NCBI RefSeq assembly: GCF_039537985.1
Contig: NZ_BAABBN010000003.1
Location: 1-64,000, forward strand
Direction of reading: 5' to 3'
From: Litoribacillus peritrichatus
Lineage (GTDB): Bacteria > Pseudomonadota > Gammaproteobacteria > Pseudomonadales > Litoribrevibacteraceae
Length of the DNA: 64,000 nt
A program made the translations under genes and the position numbers. Under the pieces are notes generated by a model, which was not told the origin of the DNA, did no database searches, and was given only the letters and a program-made list of their open reading frames with translations. Below, in pieces: positions 7,888 through 16,803 of the stretch (position 1 is its first letter; every line of letters begins with the position of its first letter).

Positions 7888-9012
7888 ATGTCTTGTAACC
7901 GATTCGCGCTTGCTGCTTTTTTTGTACTGTTTGCCGTTAATGTACACGCAGGTGAGTATTATACGTGGATTGACCAAAATGGTGATTTAAGAAACAGCTT
8001 TATGAAAAGTGAAGCTGTTTCTTATGTAGAGCTGGAGCACTACAAGGAGCTATCTTTATCTGACTTTGTATCTGAAGATAAGCGTATTGCTGAGGTTGGT
8101 CTTCAGGTGAACCCAAAAGCCCCCAAAGAAGAAAAAAGAAAATACTACACATGGATTGAGGCTGATGGTCGTACTAATAATACGGAGTATGCCTCGAGGC
8201 CTCAAAGTGTCGATCTAAATCAAGTTGTTATTAATGGCGGTGAGCTTGCATCCGATTTTGTTGATGCGGATGAGTTGGCTAGAAAAGGTTTTGTTCGAGA
8301 TGGAGGGGAAAAACCTTATTATACTTGGGTAGATCCTACAGGAAGGCTGTTATCTTCAGAATATCAGCCTGCCGGAATTTCTCCTGCGTCAAGAGGTGTT
8401 ATTGACTACACCGACCGGAAAGAGTTTGTTTTTGATGCTTCTGAAAATGCTAATGGAGGAGGCTTAGGTGAACTCGTGCCTTATATGAAAGCTTCTGAAG
8501 AGTCTGTTGTTTCACATAATAAAGATAAGGTTTCTAGGTTGAAAGATGTCTGTTGCGCGCAGCTACAAGACGCAGACTTTTATTCATTAACGCCTGACAA
8601 TTCCGTTTCTGAAAAATTGAATGACTTGTCCCCCAGTTATCGTTTTCCAACAGGCGAGAGTTATTATGTGGCTGTGAGTCTGCCAATCTCAGATATTACT
8701 TATGGCTTAAAAATTAAAAGCTTTTCTGATAAAGGCATTCTATATCCGGTTTTATTGTTTCTAGATGAAAATAAAGAGCCGACCAGGTACGTAACTGACT
8801 CTGTTATTGAGTATCACCCAGAGACCTGGAGGCGTCTTGCTTACCTTGAAGGACGGATACAGATTAAATCGTCTTATAAAGAGCGTTATGTAATTATTTT
8901 TTCTTCAGAGGAAGACTTTAATCGTTTGACTAGAGAAGAAAAAGAGGTGACAGGAATATCAAAATTAGCCTATTCAAAATTGGGTAGTGTTGAGGTGAGC
9001 TTGATTTTTTAA
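7888..9012 (+). CDS. MalM-like periplasmic protein with three YYTW repeats
   Basis: The signal peptide (MSCNRFALAAFF..VHA) is followed by three copies of a DUF4124-like motif: YYTWIDQNGDLRNS (mature N-terminus), YYTWIEADGRTNN (about residue 87) and YYTWVDPTGRLLSS (about residue 143). The C-terminal 150 residues (from KDVCCAQLQDADFYSL) resemble the MalM family, whose E. coli member is a periplasmic protein of the maltose operon with unclear function. The gene starts 3 bp after the TSP3 protein and ends the cluster. The repeated aromatic motif could bind glycans or peptides, but this is inference. The CC pair in the C-terminal domain is the only cysteine cluster and could form a disulfide. Confidence 0.68.
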   Translation: MSCNRFALAAFFVLFAVNVHAGEYYTWIDQNGDLRNSFMKSEAVSYVELEHYKELSLSDFVSEDKRIAEVGLQVNPKAPKEEKRKYYTWIEADGRTNNTEYASRPQSVDLNQVVINGGELASDFVDADELARKGFVRDGGEKPYYTWVDPTGRLLSSEYQPAGISPASRGVIDYTDRKEFVFDASENANGGGLGELVPYMKASEESVVSHNKDKVSRLKDVCCAQLQDADFYSLTPDNSVSEKLNDLSPSYRFPTGESYYVAVSLPISDITYGLKIKSFSDKGILYPVLLFLDENKEPTRYVTDSVIEYHPETWRRLAYLEGRIQIKSSYKERYVIIFSSEEDFNRLTREEKEVTGISKLAYSKLGSVEVSLIF

Positions 9013-9389
9013 ATATGTTGTTAGTTGTACGATTCAGTGGAAAGAGTTTAGGCATATCCCTTTTGAGCTGAGTTAATCATTGTGCGGCAGGTGTAGTTAG
9101 CTGACGAATACTGCTGAAGAAAGCACTGATATCACAGCAGCTTAAGCAATGTAATTGTTCATAATTTCTTAATGTTCCTGAAGATGAATTGGTTAATACT
9201 AGGGGGTATTGTGCCTAAATAATTGTGTTTCGGAGCAGTATTTGGGTGTTTTTCAGTCAAAATGTGAAAAAGTTAAGAAAGTTTACAAACATGATTGAAA
9301 GACCAAGAGAAAACAGTGTAAATTGGTGTGCTAAATCGTTTGACTCAGCTTTTGGTTGTGTCGTTTAGGAAAGAATTTATTATCAGGGA
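9013..9389 (+). promoter_or_regulatory. Gene-free leader of the polysaccharide locus, with candidate promoter
   Basis: No convincing gene lies in these 377 bp. A possible promoter is TTGAAA at 9295-9300 and TAAATT at 9319-9324 with an 18-bp spacer. A small inverted repeat (AATAC..GTATT) lies at 9195-9210. I found no good match to the ops/JUMPstart element that recruits RfaH. The long leader would suit regulation of the downstream operon. Confidence 0.4.
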
Positions 9390-9398
9390 TTGAAGGTT

Positions 9399-12300
9399 AT
9401 GCCTCTTCGCCAATTATTTGGTTTCATTGTATCTACGTTTCTAGTTTTTTTTCTAATCAATTCGGCACAAGCAGCCATACCAAGTCAGTATCAGTCTGTC
9501 ATAAGTACTTTGCCTAGTGACCAGCAAGCACAGGCGATAAAAATGCTTCAGCAAAATGGAGCTTCGGTTAATAAAAATGAAGCTCTGGTTCAACCTGAAA
9601 TTTTTAATTCTCGAGATGTATCAAAAACTTCGGTGGCTACAGAAAAGCTAATTCGTTTTGGTTATGACTTGTTTGCTTCTTCACCTACAACCTTTGCTCC
9701 AGTAACAGATATTCCTGTCCCTCAGGATTATATTGTTGGTCCTGGTGATAAATTTGAATTGACCTTGTTTGGTAAAGTTAGTGCGCAACATTCATTGGTA
9801 GTCCATAGGGATGGCGGAATTAATATTCCTGATCTAGGCCTCGTATATGTGGGGGGACTGGAATTTAAAGATGCTAGGGAGGTCATTTACTCTCGTATTA
9901 AAAATCAAAAAATTGGTGTTACTGCTGTCGTTACTATGGGGGAATTGCGCTCAATGCGTATCTTCGTGTTAGGAGATGCATGGAAGCCTGGTTCTTACAC
10001 TGTTAGTGCCTTATCAAGTATTTCTCATGCCATTTTAGTCAGTGGTGGGGTTAAGAAAAGTGGATCGCTACGCAATATTCAGTTAAAGCGTTCAGGTGAA
10101 GTAGTTACTGAGTTTGACCTGTACGATTTTCTTCTGAAGGGAGATACGTCTAAAGATTTAAAGCTGCTTCCAGGTGATGCGGTGTTTATTCCTCCTGTTG
10201 GGGCAACTGTCTCTGTTGATGGTGAAGTTAATCGCCCTGCAATTTATGAAATCAAACAAGAAAGAACCATTGGTGATGTAATTCAGTTGGCTGGGGGCTT
10301 GAAGCCAACTGCGGATGAAAGTTATGTGCAAGTTCAGAGGATTAACGATAAAGCCCAGCACGTGTTGCTAGATCTTGATATTTCGTTAGATAAAAACTTA
10401 AAGTTGGCTATTCAATCTGGCGATAAACTGATGGCTTATTCAGTCGTTAATCACTTTGAAAAGGTTGTTTCGGTCAAAGGGCATGTGAAACGTGAGCGTA
10501 AATACCAATGGTTTAATGGAATGCGCCTTTCTGATCTTTTAGGGGATATGTCTATCTTTCAAGATCAGGTCGATTTACGCTATGTTCTAATGAAACGCGT
10601 TGACCCTGAAGATAGAACAATAGAATTTCTTTCCGTTAATTTGATTCCTATTATTCTTAATCGTGACTCGCCTCAGAATATTCTAGTTAAACCTCGTGAT
10701 GAGCTGACTGTTCTGTCTTTAAGCTCCAGTCGATCAAAGCAATTAAAGTCTATTACAGATGAATTGAAGTATCAGTCAAGTGCTTTTGAATTACCTAAGC
10801 TTGTTGAAATTCAAGGTGCTGTGACAAATCCAGGCGTATATCCATTTTTGAAAGGGATGAAGCTTTCAGACCTTTTTCAAATAGCTAAGGGGTATCAGAG
10901 AAACGACTCTGAACCTTATAATTTATTTGGTGTGATAGAACGGATTGATCCTCAGACTAAAAACCGCACTTTTAAAACATTTTTACCTTACCGAGTGTTG
11001 GTTAATTCTGATGACGTAAGGCTTCAGGCGGGAGATCGTGTGTTCTTTTTTGATGAAGGGCATATAGATTATTTGTCTTCTGCAGATATTCATGATGTTT
11101 TAAAAGGCAAAGAGCCTTCGTCTATACGATTAAAGGAAGAAGGTGTTCTTGTTACAAGGCAACTTCAAGAGCAGACAGATGCGTTATTAAAACAAGGCAT
11201 GTCTCTAGAGGATAAGTTTAAGCAGGCTCAACTGGCTCAAAATATTTCAGGAGCTGAGGTTGTTACAGAAGTTCAAGAGGGAACTATTTCTGGGTTATGC
11301 AGGGGCTTGATTAAATTAGCCGAGGTCATAAATAGTGAAGGGGGGGCTCGAATTAAGAGAGCGATTGCTACGCAGGCTACAGCAGAACAAATATCCTTGA
11401 AAAATGTGATGAAATGTCCGTCTATTTTTAATGAATTTCCCTATTTATTACCGTTGTTAATGGAGTATGTGGTTGCTGTTCAAGGGGAGTCAAGGGAGCC
11501 TGGACTTTATCCGCTTTCGGAGTCAGTAGATGCCGGCTTTTTGATTGAAGCTTTGGGGGGCATCACTCAAGATGGTGACTTAGCTCATGTCGAAATTGCA
11601 AGTATTAGAAGGGAAGAAACTAACGCTAAAATATTTCAAGAGTTGAATCTGTTAACTAATTCTTATCAGGCGAACCCAGGTGATATTGTAAGTGTACGGC
11701 CTAAGCAGACTCAGATCGAAAAAGGGGTGATAAAACTGGTGGGTGAGTTTACTTATCCGGGGGTTTATAGCTTTCGAAAAGGTGAAACCCTTTCAGAAGT
11801 GATCTCTCGTGCAGGAGGGCTAACTAAGGACGCGTATCCTTATGGGGCTGTGTTTACTAGAGAGGGCACGCGTAAGGTTGAACAAAAGGCTTTCAAGAGG
11901 GCTGCTGAAGAACTAAATAGTGCGATGTTTACTGCAATTGCAAGTGGAACTTTCCAGTCTGCAGGTGGTGCTGATGGTATTGCAATGCTTCAAGGGTTAA
12001 CAAAAGATCTTGAAGAAACGGAGGCATTAGGGCGCATTGTTGTAGAAGCTGACCCATCTATATTAGAAGTAAGACCTGAACTTGATATAAAGTTGGAGGT
12101 TGGTGATACCTTGTATATGCCAAAACGAACAAGAACTGTTTCTGTCGTGGGTCAAGTACTGAATCCAGGAACATTATTGTTTGATCCAGAGCTTGAAGCT
12201 ATTGACTATTTAGACCAGTCAGGTGGATACAGTGAATCTGCTGATGATGATCGTGTATTTATTGTTCTGCCAAATGGCAGTGCAAGAAGTTTACAGGCGT

Positions 12301-12464
12301 CTTGGTGGAATTATAAACCTACAAACATCCCTCCAGGGTCAACGATCATTGTACCAAGAGATGCAAGACCTATTAATTGGTTGCTATTGACCCAAAGTGT
12401 TACAGATATTGCCTCTAAGTTGGCAATAACGGCCGCATCGTTGGCAACATTATCGGATGACTAA
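9399..12464 (+). CDS. Large polysaccharide export outer-membrane protein with multiple SLBB domains (Wza/OtnA-like)
   Basis: The signal peptide ends near SAQAA (residue 26). The Poly_export domain starts around residue 107 with PQDYIVGPGDKFELTLFGKV and is followed by several SLBB-type repeats with the recurring form VxVxGEVxxPGxYxxxxxxTxxDxxxxAGG (for example near residues 270, 470, 700, 775 and 910). The protein is about 1021 residues, far longer than E. coli Wza (about 380), and matches the large OtnA/WbfF type found in Vibrio capsule loci. Such proteins form the outer-membrane channel for capsule or O-antigen-like polymers. No lipobox Cys is evident in the signal peptide. ATG 9399 is preferred over TTG 9390 because AGGGA lies 9 nt upstream. 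It overlaps the Wzz gene by 8 nt, so the two are translationally coupled. Confidence 0.9.
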   Translation: MPLRQLFGFIVSTFLVFFLINSAQAAIPSQYQSVISTLPSDQQAQAIKMLQQNGASVNKNEALVQPEIFNSRDVSKTSVATEKLIRFGYDLFASSPTTFAPVTDIPVPQDYIVGPGDKFELTLFGKVSAQHSLVVHRDGGINIPDLGLVYVGGLEFKDAREVIYSRIKNQKIGVTAVVTMGELRSMRIFVLGDAWKPGSYTVSALSSISHAILVSGGVKKSGSLRNIQLKRSGEVVTEFDLYDFLLKGDTSKDLKLLPGDAVFIPPVGATVSVDGEVNRPAIYEIKQERTIGDVIQLAGGLKPTADESYVQVQRINDKAQHVLLDLDISLDKNLKLAIQSGDKLMAYSVVNHFEKVVSVKGHVKRERKYQWFNGMRLSDLLGDMSIFQDQVDLRYVLMKRVDPEDRTIEFLSVNLIPIILNRDSPQNILVKPRDELTVLSLSSSRSKQLKSITDELKYQSSAFELPKLVEIQGAVTNPGVYPFLKGMKLSDLFQIAKGYQRNDSEPYNLFGVIERIDPQTKNRTFKTFLPYRVLVNSDDVRLQAGDRVFFFDEGHIDYLSSADIHDVLKGKEPSSIRLKEEGVLVTRQLQEQTDALLKQGMSLEDKFKQAQLAQNISGAEVVTEVQEGTISGLCRGLIKLAEVINSEGGARIKRAIATQATAEQISLKNVMKCPSIFNEFPYLLPLLMEYVVAVQGESREPGLYPLSESVDAGFLIEALGGITQDGDLAHVEIASIRREETNAKIFQELNLLTNSYQANPGDIVSVRPKQTQIEKGVIKLVGEFTYPGVYSFRKGETLSEVISRAGGLTKDAYPYGAVFTREGTRKVEQKAFKRAAEELNSAMFTAIASGTFQSAGGADGIAMLQGLTKDLEETEALGRIVVEADPSILEVRPELDIKLEVGDTLYMPKRTRTVSVVGQVLNPGTLLFDPELEAIDYLDQSGGYSESADDDRVFIVLPNGSARSLQASWWNYKPTNIPPGSTIIVPRDARPINWLLLTQSVTDIASKLAITAASLATLSDD

Positions 12465-13452
12465 AAAAATGAATAAACCTATATCACCTCAGCTCTCTGA
12501 TAATTTAAATGTTTATAGTGATGGAGAGTCAGATGAGATTGATTTGATTGAGTTGTTTCATGCAATTTGGTCTCAAAAACTAAAGGTTATTTTTATTACG
12601 GTCATATTTGCAGTTTGTTCCGTTCTTTATGCGTTATCTAAGCCTGACTTGTATAAAAGTGAGGCGTTACTAGCCCCTGCAGAATCTTCTTCGAATGGGG
12701 GGGGGGGGGCTTCTTTGGCTGGACAGTTTGGTGGGTTGGCCTCTATAGCTGGTGTTGATTTAGGGGCTGGGAGTTCGGGGAAAACAGAAGAAGCAATAGC
12801 TATCCTTAAATCTAGGGAGTTTATCACTCAGTTTGTTAGAGATAATGACTTGTTGATTCCTCTTTTCGCTTTGCGGCCAGTACGTTTTTCTAAGGAAGTT
12901 TTACTTGATCCTGAGATTTATAATGAAGAAAAAAATGAATGGGTACGTGAAGAGAAACCTCCTTATACTAAAGAACCAACAGATTGGGAGATATATAAAA
13001 AGTTTTCAGGTATTTTAAGTGTAGAGAGAGATAAAGTAACAGGTATGTTAACTATCTCTGTTGAGTGGTATATACCTGAACAAACTCAAAACTGGGTTAC
13101 TTTGTTGGTTGAAAAGATAAATCATCACCTGAAGATGCGGGATGTTGATGAAGCGAAAAAGAGCATTCAGTTTATACGGCAGAAGATTCAAGAGGTTAGT
13201 CTCGTTGATATGCAGGCTATCTTCTATGGATTAATAGAGGCTCATGGAAAAACAATCATGCTTGCAGAAGTCCGTGATGAATATGCATTTAGAACGATTG
13301 ATCCGGCTGTTATACCTCTTGAGAAGTCGGAGCCGAAGAGGGCATTGATTTGCATTGTAGGTACTTTATTGGGGGGCATGCTCGGAGTGCTTTGGGTTTT
13401 AGTTAGTTGCTTTTTTGCTAAAAGAAGAGCTGAGAACAATGCTCAAAGATAA
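12457..13452 (+). CDS. Wzz-type polysaccharide chain-length determinant, with G13 tract
   Basis: The layout is typical of Wzz/FepE/OtnB co-polymerases: a cytoplasmic N-terminus with DEIDLIELFHAIWSQK, a transmembrane helix at about 42-62, a large periplasmic part, and a second helix near residues 297-318 followed by AKRR. Such proteins set the length of Wzy-made polymers in the inner membrane. There is no kinase domain, so this is not a Wzc tyrosine kinase. The open frame includes a run of 13 G (12697-12709) that encodes Gly81-Gly84 and the first base of Ala85. A gain or loss of one G would truncate the protein within about 20 codons, so the gene is in the ON state here. The start overlaps the stop of the SLBB gene (ATGACTAA). 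Confidence 0.9.
   Translation: MTKKMNKPISPQLSDNLNVYSDGESDEIDLIELFHAIWSQKLKVIFITVIFAVCSVLYALSKPDLYKSEALLAPAESSSNGGGGASLAGQFGGLASIAGVDLGAGSSGKTEEAIAILKSREFITQFVRDNDLLIPLFALRPVRFSKEVLLDPEIYNEEKNEWVREEKPPYTKEPTDWEIYKKFSGILSVERDKVTGMLTISVEWYIPEQTQNWVTLLVEKINHHLKMRDVDEAKKSIQFIRQKIQEVSLVDMQAIFYGLIEAHGKTIMLAEVRDEYAFRTIDPAVIPLEKSEPKRALICIVGTLLGGMLGVLWVLVSCFFAKRRAENNAQR
12697..12709 (+). repeat. Homopolymeric G13 tract inside the wzz-like gene
   Basis: Thirteen consecutive G occur in the coding strand, at codons 81-85. It is much the longest G run I saw in the window; the others reach 6-7. Reading with 12 G gives a TAG after 12 further codons, and reading with 14 G gives a TGA about 17 codons on. Such tracts are known slippage sites in phase-variable genes. 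Confidence 0.95.
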
Positions 13453-13476
13453 AGTTTATCTAATGAATGTTTTATA

Positions 13477-15570
13477 ATGAAGGTCTTCATATTAATTATT
13501 ATTTTGATGTTAGTTTTTCAGAAAGGTCATTCCAGAGAGGAGGGGCTTCTGGATGATCCGGTTAGGTACTCTCATTCTGACTTGGGGGGAGTTGGTCTCC
13601 TGCAGGTACCAACTGCTCGTCATGCACCTGATGGTGACTTTCATGTTAACTTCTCGCATGTCTCTCCTTATAATCGGACGTCTATTTCGGCCCAGGTGTT
13701 ATCTTGGTTAGAGGGAACGGTTCGATATACAGCTATAACTAATCGTAAATACAGCAATGATGAAGAATTTTCCGGAGACCAAAGTTATAAAGACAGAGGT
13801 TTTGATGTAAAGGTTCGTTTATCTCAGGAGTCTAAACTGATTCCTGAAGTCTCCCTTGCTATGCATGACTTCGCTGGCACAGGTTTGTTTAGTACAGAAT
13901 ATATTCTTGGGTCTAAGCGATTCTTTAATTGGGATTTTACCTTAGGTTTAGCATGGGGTAATGGTGGTGCCAGAGGAGGGATAAAAAACCCATTCACTTT
14001 AATAAGTAATCGATTTAAAGATCGCAACGCTGAAACAGGCGAGGGTGGAGATGTTTCTTTTGGTAATTATTTTTCTGGAGAAGAGGTTTCAGTTGTTGGA
14101 GGTGTTGAATACGCTCCTTCTGGAAGTGATTGGGTTTTAAAAGTAGAGTTTGATGGAAATGATTATCAGAGTGAGGGTTTAGATAATAACTTCAACCAAG
14201 TATACCCAATTAATGTTGGTGCAGGTTATCGTATAAATGATTTATTTTCCGTTCAGTTGGGCTTGGAGCGTGGCGATACGGTAATGGCTGGTATTCAGCT
14301 GGGGATGAATTTTGGTTCTGAAGAGGCATTAATGCCTAAGTTTGATAAGAAACCAGAAAGTATTCTTCAAAAGTCTCCTGACTTAAGATCTGTGAAAGAT
14401 GTATTGAGTTTAGATGAGGAAGCGTTCGGTTTGAGAGATCGTTTGCTTAAGGAGAAGGTGAATATGTCAGCCTTAAAAAGCACTGATACTGAAGTTACTA
14501 TTTACGCGAAACAATCCAAATATCGAGATCAGGCTGAAGCAGTAGGTAGGGTAACAAGAGTTTTGATAAACGAACTGCCTTCGACGTTATCAAGTGTCCG
14601 TTATATTAATCAAGAAGCCAATCTAAATACTAACCAAGTTGTTGTCTATACTGGGCCATTTGAGAAGGCAGTAGTGAATGATTCTCAAGTAGGTTTTGAA
14701 TCTTCATTTATGAAGAAAGGCAATGCTCCTATAGGCTACGAAGAGGGAGTAAATAAATTAGTTGAGTACCCTTCTTTTGATTGGCGAATAAGGCCTGTGT
14801 TTTCTCCAAGTTTTGGTGCTCCGGAAGCATTTGTTATTTATCAGTTGTGGGTTAAATTGGCCGCAGATATCCAGTTTAATGATAATTGGTCTTTAAATAA
14901 CGTTATGGGTATTGATGTTCTGAATAATTATGATGAGCTTGAGGTTGTGTCAGAGTCGGTATTACCTCATGTACGCTCAGATGTGGCTAAGTACGCAGAA
15001 GAGGGTTCTACAGGTATCAAGCGCATGCAAAGCGATTATATATGGAAGCCCAGTAAAACAACTTTTGCACGTATTTCCGGTGGTTTATTTGAAAGTATGT
15101 ATGGTGGAGTTGGTGGTGAGCTTTTATACAGGTCAGTGAGTAATCGTTTGGCAATGGGAATTGATGCAAATTACGTAAAGCAGCGAGACTATAATCAGTT
15201 GTTTGAGTTTAGAGATTATACTGTGGTAACAGGCCATTTATCTGTGTACTATGATATGCCTATTAGTAATACTTTAGCAAAAGTTAGTGCAGGTCGATAT
15301 CTGGCTGGCGATGTTGGGACAACAATTGATTTGAGCAGGAAGTTCAAAACAGGCGTTGTTATGGGTGGTTGGACTACGTTTACTGATGTCTCCTCTGAAG
15401 ATTTTGGCGAGGGAAGTTTTGATAAAGGGATTTACATTAAGTTTCCGTTGGATCTTTTCTTTGTTGAATCCCGTAAAGAAAGTTTAACTGCTTCTTGGCG
15501 CCCTATTACAAGAGATGGCGGTCAGAAGCTGATTATGGGTAATCAGCTTTATAGCTTAATTTCGAATTAG
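13477..15570 (+). CDS. yjbH: YjbH-type exopolysaccharide outer-membrane protein
   Basis: This 697-residue exported protein starts with a signal peptide (MKVFILIIILMLVFQKGHS). The N-terminus matches the YjbH/DUF940 family: SDLGGVGLLQVPTARHAPDG, then a first beta-barrel domain with SWLEGTVRYTAI. The second half is again barrel-like and ends in ITRDGGQKLIMGNQLYSL. YjbH proteins are encoded with polysaccharide secretion genes, for example beside OtnA/Wzz in Vibrio capsule loci, and are thought to assist export across the outer membrane. The gene lies 24 bp after wzz and 16 bp before legB, so it belongs to the same operon. The family assignment is firm; the mechanism is not known. Confidence 0.88.
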   Translation: MKVFILIIILMLVFQKGHSREEGLLDDPVRYSHSDLGGVGLLQVPTARHAPDGDFHVNFSHVSPYNRTSISAQVLSWLEGTVRYTAITNRKYSNDEEFSGDQSYKDRGFDVKVRLSQESKLIPEVSLAMHDFAGTGLFSTEYILGSKRFFNWDFTLGLAWGNGGARGGIKNPFTLISNRFKDRNAETGEGGDVSFGNYFSGEEVSVVGGVEYAPSGSDWVLKVEFDGNDYQSEGLDNNFNQVYPINVGAGYRINDLFSVQLGLERGDTVMAGIQLGMNFGSEEALMPKFDKKPESILQKSPDLRSVKDVLSLDEEAFGLRDRLLKEKVNMSALKSTDTEVTIYAKQSKYRDQAEAVGRVTRVLINELPSTLSSVRYINQEANLNTNQVVVYTGPFEKAVVNDSQVGFESSFMKKGNAPIGYEEGVNKLVEYPSFDWRIRPVFSPSFGAPEAFVIYQLWVKLAADIQFNDNWSLNNVMGIDVLNNYDELEVVSESVLPHVRSDVAKYAEEGSTGIKRMQSDYIWKPSKTTFARISGGLFESMYGGVGGELLYRSVSNRLAMGIDANYVKQRDYNQLFEFRDYTVVTGHLSVYYDMPISNTLAKVSAGRYLAGDVGTTIDLSRKFKTGVVMGGWTTFTDVSSEDFGEGSFDKGIYIKFPLDLFFVESRKESLTASWRPITRDGGQKLIMGNQLYSLISN

Positions 15571-15586
15571 TTTGGTATAGATAGTT

Positions 15587-16777
15587 ATGTTGAGTATTTT
15601 GGGCTTCATTGGTCGTGATAAAGAATTATTTTTAGATGATATTAATCAGAATAAGAAAGAACTCAACCGAATTGTTTCTGAGTCGAAGTTTTTAGTACTT
15701 GGTGGTGCCGGTTCGATAGGGCAGGCTGTAACAAAGGAGATCTTTAAGCGTAACCCTAAAAAGCTTCATGTTGTGGATATCAGCGAGAATAACATGGTTG
15801 AGCTTGTTCGTGATATTCGTAGCTCTTTTGGTTACATAGATGGTGACTTTCAGACCTTCGCTTTAGATATTGGTTCATTAGAGTATGATGCTTTTATTAA
15901 AGCTGATGGTCAATATGATTATGTTCTGAATCTATCTGCGCTAAAGCACGTTCGGAGCGAAAAAGACCCGTTTACCCTTATGCGAATGATTGATGTGAAT
16001 GTCTTTAATACGGATAAGACCATTCAGCAATCTATTGATGCAGGTGCTAAGAAGTACTTTTGTGTTTCCACCGACAAAGCTGCTAACCCCGTAAATATGA
16101 TGGGAGCTTCTAAGCGCATTATGGAAATGTTTTTAATGCGTAAAAGCGAACAAATCGCTATTTCTACTGCACGTTTTGCTAATGTGGCTTTTTCTGATGG
16201 GTCTCTCTTGCATGGTTTTAACCAGCGCATCCAAAAGAATCAGCCTATTGTTGCGCCAAATGATATCAAGCGCTATTTCGTAACACCTCAGGAATCAGGC
16301 GAGTTATGTTTGATGTCTTGTATCTTTGGTGAGAACAGAGATATCTTCTTTCCAAAACTCAGCGAAGCCCTTCATCTAATTTCCTTTGCTGATATCGCAG
16401 TTAAATATCTTAAGCAACGAGGCTATGAGCCACATCTATGTTCAACGGAAGATGAAGCGAGAGAGCTTGCCAGAACTCTGCCAATAGAAGGTAAATGGCC
16501 ATGCTTGTTCACCTCTAGTGATACCACTGGCGAAAAAGATTTTGAGGAATTCTTTACTGATAACGAAATACTCGATATGGAGCGCTTTGAGAGCTTGGGT
16601 GTGATTAAGAACGAACCTGAATACGACACTGAGTTATTAGCTATGTTCGAACAACGGATAACTGAGATGAAAGACAAGTGTCAATGGACTAAAGAGCAGG
16701 TTGTTGATCTTTTCTTCAAAATGATTCCGGACTTTGGCCATAAAGAAACGGGCAAATATCTTGATAGCAAGATGTAA
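15587..16777 (+). CDS. legB: UDP-N-acetylglucosamine 4,6-dehydratase (LegB-like)
   Basis: This extended SDR enzyme of the PseB/WbpM/LegB family would convert UDP-GlcNAc to the 4-keto-6-deoxy sugar, the first committed step towards bacillosamine or legionaminic acid. The NAD(P) site is visible as LVLGGAGSIGQAV (about residues 36-48), followed by VSTDKA. The catalytic YxxxK position reads MGASK, so Met replaces Tyr, as known in the WbpM branch. At 396 residues it is a short soluble form without the N-terminal membrane domain of WbpM/CapD. The next genes encode the aminotransferase, hydrolysing epimerase and synthase of the same pathway in reaction order, which supports LegB over PseB. It starts 16 bp after yjbH. 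Confidence 0.88.
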   Translation: MLSILGFIGRDKELFLDDINQNKKELNRIVSESKFLVLGGAGSIGQAVTKEIFKRNPKKLHVVDISENNMVELVRDIRSSFGYIDGDFQTFALDIGSLEYDAFIKADGQYDYVLNLSALKHVRSEKDPFTLMRMIDVNVFNTDKTIQQSIDAGAKKYFCVSTDKAANPVNMMGASKRIMEMFLMRKSEQIAISTARFANVAFSDGSLLHGFNQRIQKNQPIVAPNDIKRYFVTPQESGELCLMSCIFGENRDIFFPKLSEALHLISFADIAVKYLKQRGYEPHLCSTEDEARELARTLPIEGKWPCLFTSSDTTGEKDFEEFFTDNEILDMERFESLGVIKNEPEYDTELLAMFEQRITEMKDKCQWTKEQVVDLFFKMIPDFGHKETGKYLDSKM

Positions 16778-16803
16778 GGGCTGAATAGGGAGATAAGAGA
16801 AAA

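Noticed and set aside
9060..9110. GCGGCAGGTGTAG as an ops/JUMPstart (RfaH) element before the polysaccharide locus
   Set aside because: The match to GGCGGTAG is poor and the rest of the JUMPstart sequence is absent.
11340..11346. G7 run in the SLBB gene as another phase-variable tract
   Set aside because: Seven G are at the lower limit for frequent slippage and similar G6-G7 runs occur elsewhere.
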